From: Streptomyces lanatus | GTDB taxonomy: Bacteria > Actinomycetota > Actinomycetes > Streptomycetales > Streptomycetaceae | DNA length: 64,000 bases | Assembly: GCF_014655715.1 (NCBI RefSeq) | Contig: NZ_BNBM01000001.1 | Span: 124,001 to 188,000 of the forward strand | Direction: 5' to 3' | In this document: positions 34,444 to 43,926 of the stretch, piece after piece | How positions within the stretch are numbered: position 1 is the stretch's first letter | Layout of the letters: every line of letters starts with the position of its first letter | Notes under the pieces: model-generated | What the model was told of the DNA's origin: nothing | Seen by the model: only the letters and a program-made list of their open reading frames with translations | Databases searched by the model: none | Position numbers and translations under genes: made by a program

Positions 34444-35087
34444 TGGCCTGGACACGCGAGCAGATGGCCGCGCGGGCGGCGCGCGAGCTTCAGGACGGGC
34501 AGTACGTCAATCTCGGCATCGGCCTGCCGACGCTGATCCCGAACCATCTCCCCGAGGGCGTGGAGGTGATCCTGGAGTCCGAGAACGGCATCCTGGGCAC
34601 CGGCCCCTACCCCACCGAGGACCAGGTCGACCCGGATCTGATCAACGCGGGCAAGGAGACCGTCACCGTACTGCCGGGGGCGTCCTTCTTCGACTCGGCG
34701 CTGTCCTTCTCGATGATCAGGGGCGGGCACATCGATGTCGCCGTGCTGGGCGCGATGCAGGTGTCCGAGACCGGTGACCTGGCGAACTGGGCGATCCCCG
34801 GCAAGATGATCACCGGCATCGGCGGCGCGATGGACCTGGTGCACGGCGCCCGCACGGTGACAGTGCTGATGACCCACACGGCCAAGGACGGCTCCCCGAA
34901 GATCCTTGATCAATGCGCGCTGCCGCTGACGGGGAAGGCGTGCGTGAACCGGATCATCACCGACCTCGGCGTGCTGGACATCACCGACGACGGGCTGCGG
35001 CTCGTCGAGACCGCGCCCGGCGTGGGCGTCGACGAGATCCTCGCCAAGACCGATGCCAAGGTGACCGTCGCGGAGGGCCTGCTGTGA
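34443..35087 (+). CDS. pcaJ: 3-oxoadipate CoA-transferase subunit B
   Basis: The 214-residue beta subunit of 3-oxoadipate CoA-transferase. The nucleophilic glutamate sits in [11 protein letters not shown]. Other family marks are [16 protein letters not shown] at the N-terminus and [19 protein letters not shown] in the middle. It forms the heteromer with PcaI; the start codon overlaps the pcaI stop, which supports balanced synthesis. Its own TGA overlaps the GTG of pcaF. Confidence 0.95.
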   Translation: MAWTREQMAARAARELQDGQYVNLGIGLPTLIPNHLPEGVEVILESENGILGTGPYPTEDQVDPDLINAGKETVTVLPGASFFDSALSFSMIRGGHIDVAVLGAMQVSETGDLANWAIPGKMITGIGGAMDLVHGARTVTVLMTHTAKDGSPKILDQCALPLTGKACVNRIITDLGVLDITDDGLRLVETAPGVGVDEILAKTDAKVTVAEGLL

Positions 35088-36286
35088 ACACCGTCTACCT
35101 CGTCGACGCGGTCCGCACCCCGATCGGCCGCTACAACGGCACGCTGGCCTCCGTCCGCCCGGACGACCTGGCCGCGCACGCCATCCGCGAACTCCTGGGC
35201 CGTACGCCCGACTTGGACCCGTCCCGGATCGAGGACGTCTATTTCGGCAACGCCAACGGCGCCGGCGAGGAGAACCGCAACGTCGGCCGCATGGCCGCGC
35301 TCCTCGCCGGGCTGCCGACCTCCGTGCCGGGCGTGACCGTCAACCGGCTGTGCGCGTCCGGCCTGGAGGCCGTGATCCAGGCGGCCCGCGCCATCGCCGC
35401 CGGGGACGCCTCCATCGCCGTGGCCGGCGGGGTCGAGTCGATGACGAGGGCGCCGTACGTCCTGCCCAAGTCCGACAAGCCGTTCCCGGCCGGGCATGCC
35501 GAGCTGTACTCCACCACGCTGGGCTGGCGCATGGTCAACCCCAGGATGGAGCCGCAGTGGACGATCCCGCTCGGTGAGTCGGCGGAACTGATCGCCGACA
35601 AGCACAAGATCACGCGCGAGCAGCAGGACGAGTACGCGCTGGCCTCGCACCAGAAGGCCGCAGCGGCCCAGCAGGCCGGTCTGTTCGACGCCGAGCTCGC
35701 GCCTGTGTCGGTTCCGCAGCGCAAGGGTGACGCGGTGGTGTTCGGGGCGGATGAATGCGTACGAGGAGACGCCTCCCTGGCTGCGATGGCTCGGCTGAAG
35801 CCGTCGTTCCGCAAGGACGGCGGGACGGTCACCGCCGGCAATGCCTCACCGCTCAACGACGGCGCCGCCGCCCTGCTCCTCGTCGACGAGGAGGGCCTGA
35901 AGGCCACCGGCCGCGAGCCCCTCGCCCGGATCTCCGCGACCGGCGTGCACGCCCTCGACCCCGACTACTTCGGGCTCGCGCCCGTCGAGGCCGTCAACCG
36001 CGCCCTCGCCAAGGCAGGCAAGGGCTTCGGCGACCTGTCGGTCCTCGAACTGAACGAGGCCTTCGCCGCACAGGTGCTGGGCTGTGTCGCCGAGTGGCCC
36101 GAGTTCGACCCGGCGATCCTCAACCCCCAGGGCGGAGCCATCGCCCTCGGCCACCCCCTCGGTGCCTCCGGTGCCCGCCTCGCCGGCACCGTCGCCCACC
36201 AACTCGCCCGCAAGGGCGGCGGAGTCGGCGTCGCCACCCTCTGCATCGGCGTCGGCCAGGGCCTCGCCCTCGTCCTCGAACGTTAA
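35084..36286 (+). CDS. pcaF: beta-ketoadipyl-CoA thiolase
   Basis: A 400-residue thiolase that splits beta-ketoadipyl-CoA into acetyl-CoA and succinyl-CoA, the final step of the pathway. Catalytic residues appear in [15 protein letters not shown] (nucleophilic Cys), [19 protein letters not shown] (His) and [10 protein letters not shown] (second Cys). Length equals that of characterised PcaF. GTG start (35084) overlaps the pcaJ stop in the GTGA arrangement. It is distinct from the operon-borne FadA thiolase at 3.6 kb, with which it shares the superfamily motifs. Confidence 0.94.
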   Translation: MNTVYLVDAVRTPIGRYNGTLASVRPDDLAAHAIRELLGRTPDLDPSRIEDVYFGNANGAGEENRNVGRMAALLAGLPTSVPGVTVNRLCASGLEAVIQAARAIAAGDASIAVAGGVESMTRAPYVLPKSDKPFPAGHAELYSTTLGWRMVNPRMEPQWTIPLGESAELIADKHKITREQQDEYALASHQKAAAAQQAGLFDAELAPVSVPQRKGDAVVFGADECVRGDASLAAMARLKPSFRKDGGTVTAGNASPLNDGAAALLLVDEEGLKATGREPLARISATGVHALDPDYFGLAPVEAVNRALAKAGKGFGDLSVLELNEAFAAQVLGCVAEWPEFDPAILNPQGGAIALGHPLGASGARLAGTVAHQLARKGGGVGVATLCIGVGQGLALVLER

Positions 36287-36303
36287 CGGAACGCAGGATC
36301 CCC

Positions 36304-37077
36304 ATGACACTCACCCAGCACGACATCGACCTCGAAATCGCCGCCGAGCGCGCCGCCTACGAGAAGCGCCTCGCCGACGGCGCCCCGGTGGAGCATCAAC
36401 CCCGCCGCGACTACGCCCCGTACCGCTCCTCCGTCCTCCGCCACCCCAAGCAGCCGCCCGTCTCCATCGACGTCAGCAAGGACCCGGAGCTGGTGGAGCT
36501 GCACTCCCCCGCCTTCGGGGAGCGGGACATCACCGAGATCGACAATGACCTCACCCGGCAGCACACCGGTGAGCCGATCGGTGAGCGCATCACCGTCGAG
36601 GGGCGGCTTCTCGATCGTGACGGGCGTCCGATCCGGGGTCAGCTCGTCGAGATCTGGCAGGCGAACTCGGCCGGACGTTACGCCCATCAGCGCGAGCAGC
36701 ACGACGCGCCGCTGGACCCGAACTTCACTGGCGTCGGCCGCACCCTGACCGACGACAGCGGCTTCTACCGCTTCACCACCATCCAGCCGGGGCCGTACCC
36801 CTGGCGCCAGCACGTCAACGCGTGGCGGCCGGCACACATCCACTTCTCCGTCTTCGGCACGGCGTTCACGCAGCGGCTCGTGACGCAGATGTACTTCCCT
36901 AGCGACCCGCTGTTCCCGTACGACCCGATCATCCAGTCGGTCACGGACGACGCGGCCCGGCAGCGGCTGGTCGCGACATACGACCACAGCCTGTCGGTGC
37001 CGGAGTTCTCGATGGGCTACCACTGGGACATCGTGCTCGACGGGCCGCACGCCACCTGGATCGAAGAAGGGCGCTGA
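36304..37077 (+). CDS. pcaH: protocatechuate 3,4-dioxygenase beta subunit
   Basis: The 257-residue beta subunit of the intradiol dioxygenase that opens protocatechuate to 3-carboxy-cis,cis-muconate. This subunit carries the non-haem Fe(III) ligands: Tyr in NSAGRYAH, Tyr in GPYPWRQH, and the two His in RPAHIHFSVFG. The N-terminal 80 residues form the arm that contacts the alpha subunit. It follows pcaF by 17 nt and precedes pcaG by 6 nt. Confidence 0.95.
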   Translation: MTLTQHDIDLEIAAERAAYEKRLADGAPVEHQPRRDYAPYRSSVLRHPKQPPVSIDVSKDPELVELHSPAFGERDITEIDNDLTRQHTGEPIGERITVEGRLLDRDGRPIRGQLVEIWQANSAGRYAHQREQHDAPLDPNFTGVGRTLTDDSGFYRFTTIQPGPYPWRQHVNAWRPAHIHFSVFGTAFTQRLVTQMYFPSDPLFPYDPIIQSVTDDAARQRLVATYDHSLSVPEFSMGYHWDIVLDGPHATWIEEGR

Positions 37078-37083
37078 CCTCCC

Positions 37084-37689
37084 ATGACGAAGATCGACAC
37101 GAGTCGCCCGGAGACGGTGCTCCCGACGCCCTCGCACACCGTCGGCCCCTTCTACGGCCATGCCCTGCCCTTCCCCGGCGGCGGCGACATCGCGCCCCTC
37201 GGCCACCCGGACACGATCGTGCTCCAGGGGTACGTCCTGGACGGCGAGGGCGATCCGCTGCCGGACGCCTTCGTGGAGCTGTGGGGCGCCGACCCGGACG
37301 GCGATGTCCCGCGCGTCGACGGCTCGATGCGGCGCGACCCGGCGAGCGGCGGCTTCCTGGGGCGCAACGGGGTGGAGTTCACCGGCTGGGGGCGGGTGCA
37401 GACCGATGCCAACGGCCACTGGACGGCCCGTACGCTGCGGCCGGGGGCGCGTGGGCTGAGCGCGCCGTACCTCAGTGTGTGCGTGTTCGCGCGCGGGCTG
37501 CTGGTGCATCTGTTCACCCGGATCTATCTGCCGGGCGACGAGGCGTCGCTGGCGGCCGACCCGCTGCTCGCGCGGGTGGACGAGGCGCGCCGGGGCACGC
37601 TGATCGCCGAGGAGCGGGGCCCTGCCGCCTACCGTTTCGACATCCGCCTTCAGGGCGAAGGCGAAACGGTCTTCCTGGAGTTCCAGTGA
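37084..37689 (+). CDS. pcaG: protocatechuate 3,4-dioxygenase alpha subunit
   Basis: The 201-residue alpha subunit. It has the intradiol fold (PTPSHTVGPFYGHALPF, then VLQGYVLDGEGDPLPDAFVELW) but, as usual for PcaG, lacks the iron-binding tyrosines and histidines found in PcaH; it forms the other half of the substrate pocket. The stop overlaps the GTG of pcaB. Confidence 0.94.
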   Translation: MTKIDTSRPETVLPTPSHTVGPFYGHALPFPGGGDIAPLGHPDTIVLQGYVLDGEGDPLPDAFVELWGADPDGDVPRVDGSMRRDPASGGFLGRNGVEFTGWGRVQTDANGHWTARTLRPGARGLSAPYLSVCVFARGLLVHLFTRIYLPGDEASLAADPLLARVDEARRGTLIAEERGPAAYRFDIRLQGEGETVFLEFQ

Positions 37690-38984
37690 CTTCTGCCGAT
37701 CCCGACGACACCGGTCTGCTCGCCCCCGGGTGGACGGGTTCCCCCGGCGCGTCGGCCACCTCCGACACCGCCTACCTCCAGGCGCTGCTCGACGCGGAGG
37801 CCGCGCTCACCCGGGCCCAGGCCGCCCTTGGCCTCGCCCCGGCCGAGGCTGCCTCGGCGGTGACGGCGGCGGCCGACGCCGGCCGTTTCGACGTGCGCTC
37901 CCTCGCCGGGCGCGCCCGCGCCGGTGGCAACCCGGTGATTCCCCTGGTCGCGGATCTGACGAAGGCGGTCGGTGAGGCGTACGGCCCCCATGTCCACCGG
38001 GGCGCGACCAGTCAGGACATCATGGACACGGCGACGATGCTGGTCGCCGCGCGCACGCTCGATCTGCTCCTCGCCGATCTCGCCCGTGCCGAGCGCGCCC
38101 TGTCCCGGCTGGCCGCCGAGCACCGCGACACCGCGCTGCCGGGGCGGACACTGACCCAGCACGCGGTGCCGACGACGTTCGGGCTGAAGGCGGCCGGGTG
38201 GCGGGCGCTGGTGCTCGACGCGCGGGACCGGGTGACGGCCGTACGGGACTCGCTGCCCGCCCAACTCGGCGGTGCAGCGGGAACGTTGGCGGCCTTCGGA
38301 GCGTACGGCGCGGGCGATCCGACCGGGCTTCCGGCGGCGTACGCCCATGAACTCGGCCTTCGGGAGCCGGAGTTGCCCTGGCACACGCTGCGCACGCCGG
38401 TCGCCGATCTCGCCGGGTGTCTCGCCTTCACGGCGGGCGCGCTCGGCAAGGTCGCCGTGGACGTCCTCACGCTCTCCCGCACCGAGATCGCGGAGCTCGC
38501 GGAGGGCAGCGGCGGGGGCTCGTCGGCGATGCCGCACAAGTCCAATCCCGTACGGTCCACCCTGATCGTCGCCGCGGCGCGGCGTGCACCTCAGCTCGCG
38601 GCCACGCTGTACGGGGCGCTGGTGGCGGAGGACGAGCGGCCCGCGGGGGCCTGGCATGCCGAGTGGGAGCCGCTGCGGGAGCTGCTGCGGCTGGTCGGCG
38701 GGGCGGCGAGGGACGCCGTGGAACTGGCCGAGGGGCTGAGAGTGCGCCCCGATGTCATGCGTGAACACCTCGATCTCACCCACGGGTTGATCGTGTCCGA
38801 GCGGCTGTCCGCCGAGCTGGCCCCGGTGCTGGGCCGGGCCCGTGCCAAGGAACTGCTCACCCGGCTGGCGTCCGAGGGCCGCCCGCTCGCCGAGGCACCG
38901 GAGCTGGCGGACGTCGACCTCGACCCCACCCACTACACCGGCACGGCCGGAACCCTCACCGACCGTGCTCTGGAGCGACGTTGA
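37686..38984 (+). CDS. pcaB: 3-carboxy-cis,cis-muconate cycloisomerase
   Basis: A 432-residue member of the fumarase/aspartase superfamily that lactonises 3-carboxymuconate to 4-carboxymuconolactone. The superfamily signature GSSAMPHKSNPVRS is at about residue 278-291. Other conserved parts are VHRGATSQDIMDTA and GRTLTQHAVPTTFGLKAAGW. Start GTG 37686 and stop overlap its neighbours (GTGA with pcaG, TTGA with pcaL), continuing the tight coupling of the operon. Confidence 0.94.
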   Translation: MTSADPDDTGLLAPGWTGSPGASATSDTAYLQALLDAEAALTRAQAALGLAPAEAASAVTAAADAGRFDVRSLAGRARAGGNPVIPLVADLTKAVGEAYGPHVHRGATSQDIMDTATMLVAARTLDLLLADLARAERALSRLAAEHRDTALPGRTLTQHAVPTTFGLKAAGWRALVLDARDRVTAVRDSLPAQLGGAAGTLAAFGAYGAGDPTGLPAAYAHELGLREPELPWHTLRTPVADLAGCLAFTAGALGKVAVDVLTLSRTEIAELAEGSGGGSSAMPHKSNPVRSTLIVAAARRAPQLAATLYGALVAEDERPAGAWHAEWEPLRELLRLVGGAARDAVELAEGLRVRPDVMREHLDLTHGLIVSERLSAELAPVLGRARAKELLTRLASEGRPLAEAPELADVDLDPTHYTGTAGTLTDRALERR

Positions 38985-40093
38985 CACTCCTCGACCACCG
39001 TGCCGAAGGGCCCACCTCGGCACCGCCACTGCTGCTCGGACCCTCGCTCGGCACCTCGTACGCCCTGTGGGACAAGGTCGCGCCGGAGCTGTCGATCACG
39101 CATCGCGTGGTCCGCTGGAATCTGCCGGGGCACGGTGGCGCGGCGGCCGATCTGATCGAGGCGGGGGCCACCGTCGGTGACCTCGCCGGACTGGTGCTGG
39201 CGCTCGCCGACTCGCTGGGCATCGAGCGGTTCGCGTACGCGGGTGTCTCGCTCGGCGGCGCGGTCGGACTGCATCTCGCCGTGCACCACCCCGAGCGGGT
39301 CGGCTCGCTGGCCGTGATCTGTTCGTCGGCGCACTTCAACGGCTCGAAGCCGTGGGAGGAGCGGGCCGCGCTGGTGCGGCGCGAGGGGCTCGCGGGGCTG
39401 GCGGAGAGCGCTGACGCCCGCTGGTTCACGCCGGGGTTCACCGTGCCGGAGCTGGTCCAGGACCACCGGGACGCCGATCCGGAGGCGTACGCCGCGTGCT
39501 GTGACGCGCTCGCCGCCTTCGACCTGCGGGACCGGCTGACCGATATCTCCGCGCGGACGCTGCTGATCGCCGGGCGCCAGGACCCGGCGACCCCGCCGGC
39601 GCATCTGCGGGAGATCGCGGACGCGGTGCCCGGCGCCGCGCTGGTCGAGCTCCCCGGGGCCTCCCACCTGGCGCCCGCGCAGTGCCCGGAAGCGGTGCTG
39701 ACGGCGCTGCGGGCCCACCTCGGCGGCGGCGCCGAGCGGGGCATGGCGGTACGGCGCGAAGTCCTCGGCGACACCCACGTGGACCGCGCGCAGGCCAGGC
39801 AGACCCCCTTCACCGCACGCTTCCAGGACTTCATCTCGCGCTACGCCTGGGGCGAGATCTGGACCGACCCGACGCTCACCCGCCGCGAGCGCAGCATGAT
39901 CACCCTGACGGCGCTGGTCGCGCACGGCCACTACAACGAGCTGGCCATGCATGTCCGGGCGGCCCGGCGCAATGGGCTGACGCCGGACGAGATCGGCGCC
40001 GTACTGCTCCAGACGGCCGTGTACTGCGGGGTTCCGGCGGCGAACTCGGCGTTCGCGGCGGCCCAGCGGGTGCTCGCGGAGGAGGAAGGGTGA
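38981..40093 (+). CDS. pcaL: fused beta-ketoadipate enol-lactone hydrolase / 4-carboxymuconolactone decarboxylase
   Basis: A 370-residue fusion of PcaD and PcaC. Residues about 1-245 are an alpha/beta-hydrolase (nucleophile elbow AGVSLGGAVGL, Asp in AGRQDPATP, His in GASHLAP). Residues about 250-370 are a carboxymuconolactone decarboxylase (AhpD/CMD fold) with TRRERSMITLTALVAHGHYNEL and QTAVYCGVPAANSAF. Together they convert 4-carboxymuconolactone to beta-ketoadipate. This fusion is typical of Streptomyces and Rhodococcus. The start is TTG (38981) within TTGA, preceded by GGAGCG. Confidence 0.95.
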   Translation: MTLLDHRAEGPTSAPPLLLGPSLGTSYALWDKVAPELSITHRVVRWNLPGHGGAAADLIEAGATVGDLAGLVLALADSLGIERFAYAGVSLGGAVGLHLAVHHPERVGSLAVICSSAHFNGSKPWEERAALVRREGLAGLAESADARWFTPGFTVPELVQDHRDADPEAYAACCDALAAFDLRDRLTDISARTLLIAGRQDPATPPAHLREIADAVPGAALVELPGASHLAPAQCPEAVLTALRAHLGGGAERGMAVRREVLGDTHVDRAQARQTPFTARFQDFISRYAWGEIWTDPTLTRRERSMITLTALVAHGHYNELAMHVRAARRNGLTPDEIGAVLLQTAVYCGVPAANSAFAAAQRVLAEEEG

Positions 40094-40157
40094 CCCTGCC
40101 GGTCGTAGGTCCAGCAGCCGCTCGCACATCTCCGCGCCCCGTGCCTACGGTGGAGGC

Positions 40158-40949
40158 ATGTCCACCGTACTGATCACCGGCGCCACCTCGGGACTCGGCC
40201 GCCATGTCGCCTTCGAGCTGGTGCGCTCCGGTCAGCGCGTCCTCGCACACGGCCGGGACGCCGACCGCACCGAGCGACTCGTGGCGGAGCTGCGGGCCGA
40301 GGGCGAGGCCGAGGGGTTCGTGGCGGATCTGGCCTCGCTGGGGCAGGTGCGGGAGCTGGCGTCGCATGTCGCCGGGGAGCATCCCGAGCTCGACGTACTG
40401 ATCAACAACGCGGGGATCGGCTTCGGCGCACCCGACGCGCCCCGCGAACTCAGCGCCGACGGCCATGAACTGCGCCTGGCGGTCAACTACTTGGCACCGG
40501 TCGTACTGACCCGCGCCCTGCTTCCCGTACTACGCGCGAACGCACCCGCGCGGATCGTGAACGTCGGCTCCGCGGGCCAGGAACCCCTCGACTTCGACGA
40601 CCCCGAACTCCTCCGCGGCTACGACGGCCGAACGGCGTACTGGCGCAGCAAGTTCGCCCTCGCAGCCCACACGTTCACCCTGGCCGAGGAGCTGGATGGC
40701 ACCGGCGTCTCTGTAAATGTGCTGCATCCGGCGACCTACATGGACACGGGGATGGTCCGCGAGGGCGGCATCACGCCGTGGAACACGGTCGCGGAGGGCG
40801 CACCGGGCGTACTGGCTCTGGCGACGCAGGACATGGGGACGGGCGGCTACTACGACGGGACGACGAGGGCGCGGGCACATGAGGGGACGTACGACCCGGA
40901 GACGCGGCGACGCCTATCGGCCGTCACAGATCAACTCCTGAGGATCTGA
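40158..40949 (+). CDS. short-chain dehydrogenase/reductase
   Basis: A 263-residue classical SDR with the cofactor loop TGATSGLGRHVA, NNAG motif (VLINNAGIGFG), catalytic Ser in NVGSAG and the YxxxK pair in YWRSKFALA. The Arg in AHGRDADR after strand 2 suggests NADP(H). The substrate is not inferable; it resembles the many Streptomyces reductases near retinol-dehydrogenase-like SDRs. It follows pcaL by 64 nt but nothing links it to protocatechuate degradation. Confidence 0.88.
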   Translation: MSTVLITGATSGLGRHVAFELVRSGQRVLAHGRDADRTERLVAELRAEGEAEGFVADLASLGQVRELASHVAGEHPELDVLINNAGIGFGAPDAPRELSADGHELRLAVNYLAPVVLTRALLPVLRANAPARIVNVGSAGQEPLDFDDPELLRGYDGRTAYWRSKFALAAHTFTLAEELDGTGVSVNVLHPATYMDTGMVREGGITPWNTVAEGAPGVLALATQDMGTGGYYDGTTRARAHEGTYDPETRRRLSAVTDQLLRI

Positions 40950-40956
40950 CGCCGTA

Positions 40957-41026
40957 AAGGGGCGCGGGGCTGTGTCGATGTGCGGCTCCGCCGCGTGGGC
41001 GCGACCAGCCCCCACGACGCCGCAGA
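40957..41026. repeat. GC-rich intergenic repeat element
   Basis: The block running from AAGGGGCGCGGGGCTGT to GCGACCAGCCCCCACGACG contains GGGGCTG and CAGCCCC arms flanking GCGGCTCCGCCGC, a cruciform-like structure. I recognise it as one of the commonest intergenic repeats in Streptomyces. It lies between two convergent genes and may serve as a terminator. Confidence 0.6.
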
Positions 41027-41050
41027 CAGAAACGGACCCCACCCGCCCCC

Positions 41051-43720
41051 TCAGCGGAGCGCCAGCGCCGCCTCAGCCTGAAGCACCAGCCCATCCGCCC
41101 CGCACGACAACGCCAGCGTCAACCCACGCCGGAGTTCGACGGAGGACCTCGCGGCGATGCCGTACTCGACCCGGGCGGCCGCGTGTTCGTACTGGCAGGG
41201 CGAGGCCTCCAGGTAGGCGACCGCCTGCTCGGCCAGCCGCACCGCGCGCTGCCCGGTCTCCAGCGCGGCGGCGCACCGCAGGGCCTCTCCGATGGCGGTG
41301 TCGGTGCCGAGGCGCTCGGCGCTGCGGCGTACTTCGGTGACGAGGCGGGCGGCGCGGGCCGGGTCCTCGCCGGCGAGGACGCGCGTCAGGTCGACGGCCC
41401 AGGGGACGAGCACGGGGTTGTGGTGGCCGCGCACGGACGCCGCCTTCTCGGCGGCCTCCAGTTCGTTGATGCCGTCCTGGACGCGGCCGACGGCGAGGAG
41501 CAGCCGGCCGCGGACCGAGCGGGGGTCCGGCAGGACGATGGTGGACGGGTAGGGCGGGGCGAAGCCGTACTGTTCGGCGATGTCCCAGGCCTCCTGGACA
41601 TGGCCGCGGGCGAGCAGGGTGTCGACGAGGTTGCAGGTGGCGGACCAGTGCAGGGGCAGCCGTCGGCCGACGCGCTCGGCGAGGGCCAGCGACTTGCGCA
41701 GGGACGCCTCGGCCTCGCGGAGCCGTCCGCGCCTGCGCAGACCGAGCCCGACGTAGGCGTGGGCCAGGGAGAGGTGGCCGCCGCTCCAGCCGACGGATTC
41801 GTAGGCGCGCAGCGCCTCGTTGTAGAGGGCCTCGGCCCGGTCGAGGCGGTCGCTGTAGGCATAGGCGCTGGCCAGCATCATCGGCAGCTCGATGCCCCAC
41901 TCCGGGTCGGTCCAGCCGAGGCCGGGGGCGAGGCGGCCGTTGACGAGGGCGCGGTCGCACAGCTCGACGACCTCCTCGGCGTTCTCACCGCGGGCCATGG
42001 CGTCGAAGCCGCGCAGTATGAGCAGGGCGCGCTCGGGGTTGTCGCGGCCGGTGCAGGTCCGGGCGAGTTCGGCGAGGCGCTCGGAGCGTCCGGGGGCGGG
42101 CGTCTCGCCGGCGTGGATGCCCTCCCACATGAACTGCACCGCCTGGAGCCGCAGCTTGGCCGGTCCGGCGGGGTGCCGGGCGGCCTCCGCCTCGACGGTG
42201 CGGACGGCCTCCTCCAGCTGGTCGTTGTGGAGGAGGGCCTGGGAGAGGCGGTAGACGGCGTCGACGCGTTCGTCGCCGTCGAGGCCGGGCATGGCGAGGG
42301 CGGTCTGGAGGTGGTCGATGGTGGTGGCGGGTGCGGTCAGCAGGGTGGCGCAGCCGAGTTCGTGGAGGACGCGCGCGTGGACCGCGGGCAGGGGTGGCTC
42401 CAGCAGGGCGCGCTCCAGGCAGCGGCGGGCCGCGTCGGGGGCTCCGACGGCGAGGTGCTCGCGGGCGGCCTCGCGCAGTTGCTCGACGAGTTCCTCGTCG
42501 TCGTCCGGGTGGACCTCCAGGAGGTGGCGGGCGGCGACCGCGGCGCCGTGGCCGTTGTCGGTGACGACGCGGGCGGCGATGCCGTGCATCGCGGTGCGCA
42601 GGGCGTCGGGAATGGAGTTGTAGACGGCGCTGGCGATCAGCGGATGCACGAACTGGAGCTCGCCGTCGTCGGGTTGGCCGCCCGCCGGGTCGGACTCGGT
42701 GAGGATGCGGGCGGTGCGCAGCTTGTCGGCGCAGCGCGCGGCCTCGTCGAAATTCATGGTGGCGAGTTCGGCGACCAGGTCGACGGAGATGCCGGTGCCG
42801 AGTATCGCCGCCGCCCAGGCGAACCGGGTGGCCTCGATGCCGAGGGTCTCCAGACGGGCGACGAGGCCGCCGCCGCGGGCCGCGCGGTTCAGTGCGCGCA
42901 GCTCGGCCGCGGCGGACTCGGTCGGTTCGTACTCGCTGTCCTGCACCTTGGCGAGGAGTTCGACGGTCTCGTACGGGTTGCCGCCGGTGACGGCCCAGAC
43001 CTCGCGGCAGAACGGGGCGTCGGCGTGCGGGCCGAGGGTGGCGCGGGTGAGGCCGGCGGTGGCGTCGGGGGTGAGGGCGCTCAGGGTGGCGACGGAGGAG
43101 CCCGCGGCGGCGACGGTGTCGAGGTGGCGGGCGCCGTCGCCGCTGATCTCGCCGGGGCGGCGGGCGACCACGACCAGGACGCTCTGTTCGTCGAGGCGTT
43201 CGGCGAACGCGGCGAGCCAGCGCAGCGTCTCCTGGTCGGCCCAGTGGGCGTCGTCGACCAGCAGGACCAGCGGCCAGTCGCGCCGGGCCAGCCTGCGCAC
43301 GGCGGCGACCAGTCCGTCGCACACGCCCTGCGGGTCGGCCTGGCGCTCGCCGGGGTCCGCTATGCCGAGGGCGGGGCCGGCGATGTCGTACCAGTCGCCG
43401 AGGTACTCGCGCGCCTCCTCCGGCATCAGCGACAGCAGCGCGGGCTGCAGCAGCTGCCGTACGACGTTGAACGGGACGGAGCTGAGGGTCTCGCTGCCGC
43501 GGGCGGACCACACGGTGCAGCCGCGGGCCTCGGCGATACGGCGGGTTTCGGCCAGCAGCGCGGTCTTGCCGAGTCCGGCCTCGCCCCGCAGCACCAGCAG
43601 GCCGCCCGAGGACGACTCGTCGGCACACAGGGCGTCGAGGGCTCCCTCGACCGCGGCGAGTTCCTCGTCGCGTTCCCAGAGGGAAGCCGAGGCGGCCGGT
43701 GTGGGCCGTACCTGCGTCAT
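41051..43720 (-). CDS. large LuxR-family (LAL-like) AAA-type ATPase lacking the HTH domain
   Basis: An 889-residue STAND-type protein. An N-terminal ATPase domain has Walker A GEAGLGKTALL (about residue 44) and Walker B PLVLLVDDAHWAD; the remainder is a long array of helical TPR-like repeats. The overall pattern is that of LuxR-family regulators of the MalT/LAL type, which normally end in a roughly 65-residue LuxR helix-turn-helix. Here the frame stops right after the last repeat (ending LVLQAEAALALR), and no HTH is found in the 100 bp beyond, which is a repeat element and the end of the SDR gene. The ATG at 43720 has GGGAGG 7 nt upstream. As it stands it cannot bind DNA by the usual domain. 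Confidence 0.85.
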   Translation of the reverse strand: MTQVRPTPAASASLWERDEELAAVEGALDALCADESSSGGLLVLRGEAGLGKTALLAETRRIAEARGCTVWSARGSETLSSVPFNVVRQLLQPALLSLMPEEAREYLGDWYDIAGPALGIADPGERQADPQGVCDGLVAAVRRLARRDWPLVLLVDDAHWADQETLRWLAAFAERLDEQSVLVVVARRPGEISGDGARHLDTVAAAGSSVATLSALTPDATAGLTRATLGPHADAPFCREVWAVTGGNPYETVELLAKVQDSEYEPTESAAAELRALNRAARGGGLVARLETLGIEATRFAWAAAILGTGISVDLVAELATMNFDEAARCADKLRTARILTESDPAGGQPDDGELQFVHPLIASAVYNSIPDALRTAMHGIAARVVTDNGHGAAVAARHLLEVHPDDDEELVEQLREAAREHLAVGAPDAARRCLERALLEPPLPAVHARVLHELGCATLLTAPATTIDHLQTALAMPGLDGDERVDAVYRLSQALLHNDQLEEAVRTVEAEAARHPAGPAKLRLQAVQFMWEGIHAGETPAPGRSERLAELARTCTGRDNPERALLILRGFDAMARGENAEEVVELCDRALVNGRLAPGLGWTDPEWGIELPMMLASAYAYSDRLDRAEALYNEALRAYESVGWSGGHLSLAHAYVGLGLRRRGRLREAEASLRKSLALAERVGRRLPLHWSATCNLVDTLLARGHVQEAWDIAEQYGFAPPYPSTIVLPDPRSVRGRLLLAVGRVQDGINELEAAEKAASVRGHHNPVLVPWAVDLTRVLAGEDPARAARLVTEVRRSAERLGTDTAIGEALRCAAALETGQRAVRLAEQAVAYLEASPCQYEHAAARVEYGIAARSSVELRRGLTLALSCGADGLVLQAEAALALR

Positions 43721-43875
43721 CCCGCTACCTCCCCAGATCGCCCTGTCGACGTACAGACATCGAGCGTAGCCGTCCGTCTGCCTAAGTGGAGGCCGGTCGG
43801 GGCAGCTGTTGCCGTGACGGGTGACGGGGAGTGCGGGCGGGCGACGCGCAGGGCCCGCGACCTGCCCCCGCATAA

Positions 43876-43890
43876 CTGACCCACAGTCAG
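43876..43890. promoter_or_regulatory. inverted repeat upstream of the MHS transporter
   Basis: CTGAC-CCACA-GTCAG (perfect 5-bp arms, 5-bp spacer) lies about 40 bp before the chosen transporter start in the divergent region shared with the LAL-like gene. The rest of this 206-bp region shows nothing I can assign. Confidence 0.3.
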
Positions 43891-43926
43891 AATCCCATGC
43901 TCGAACGGCAGTCGGAAGGCGCGGAC

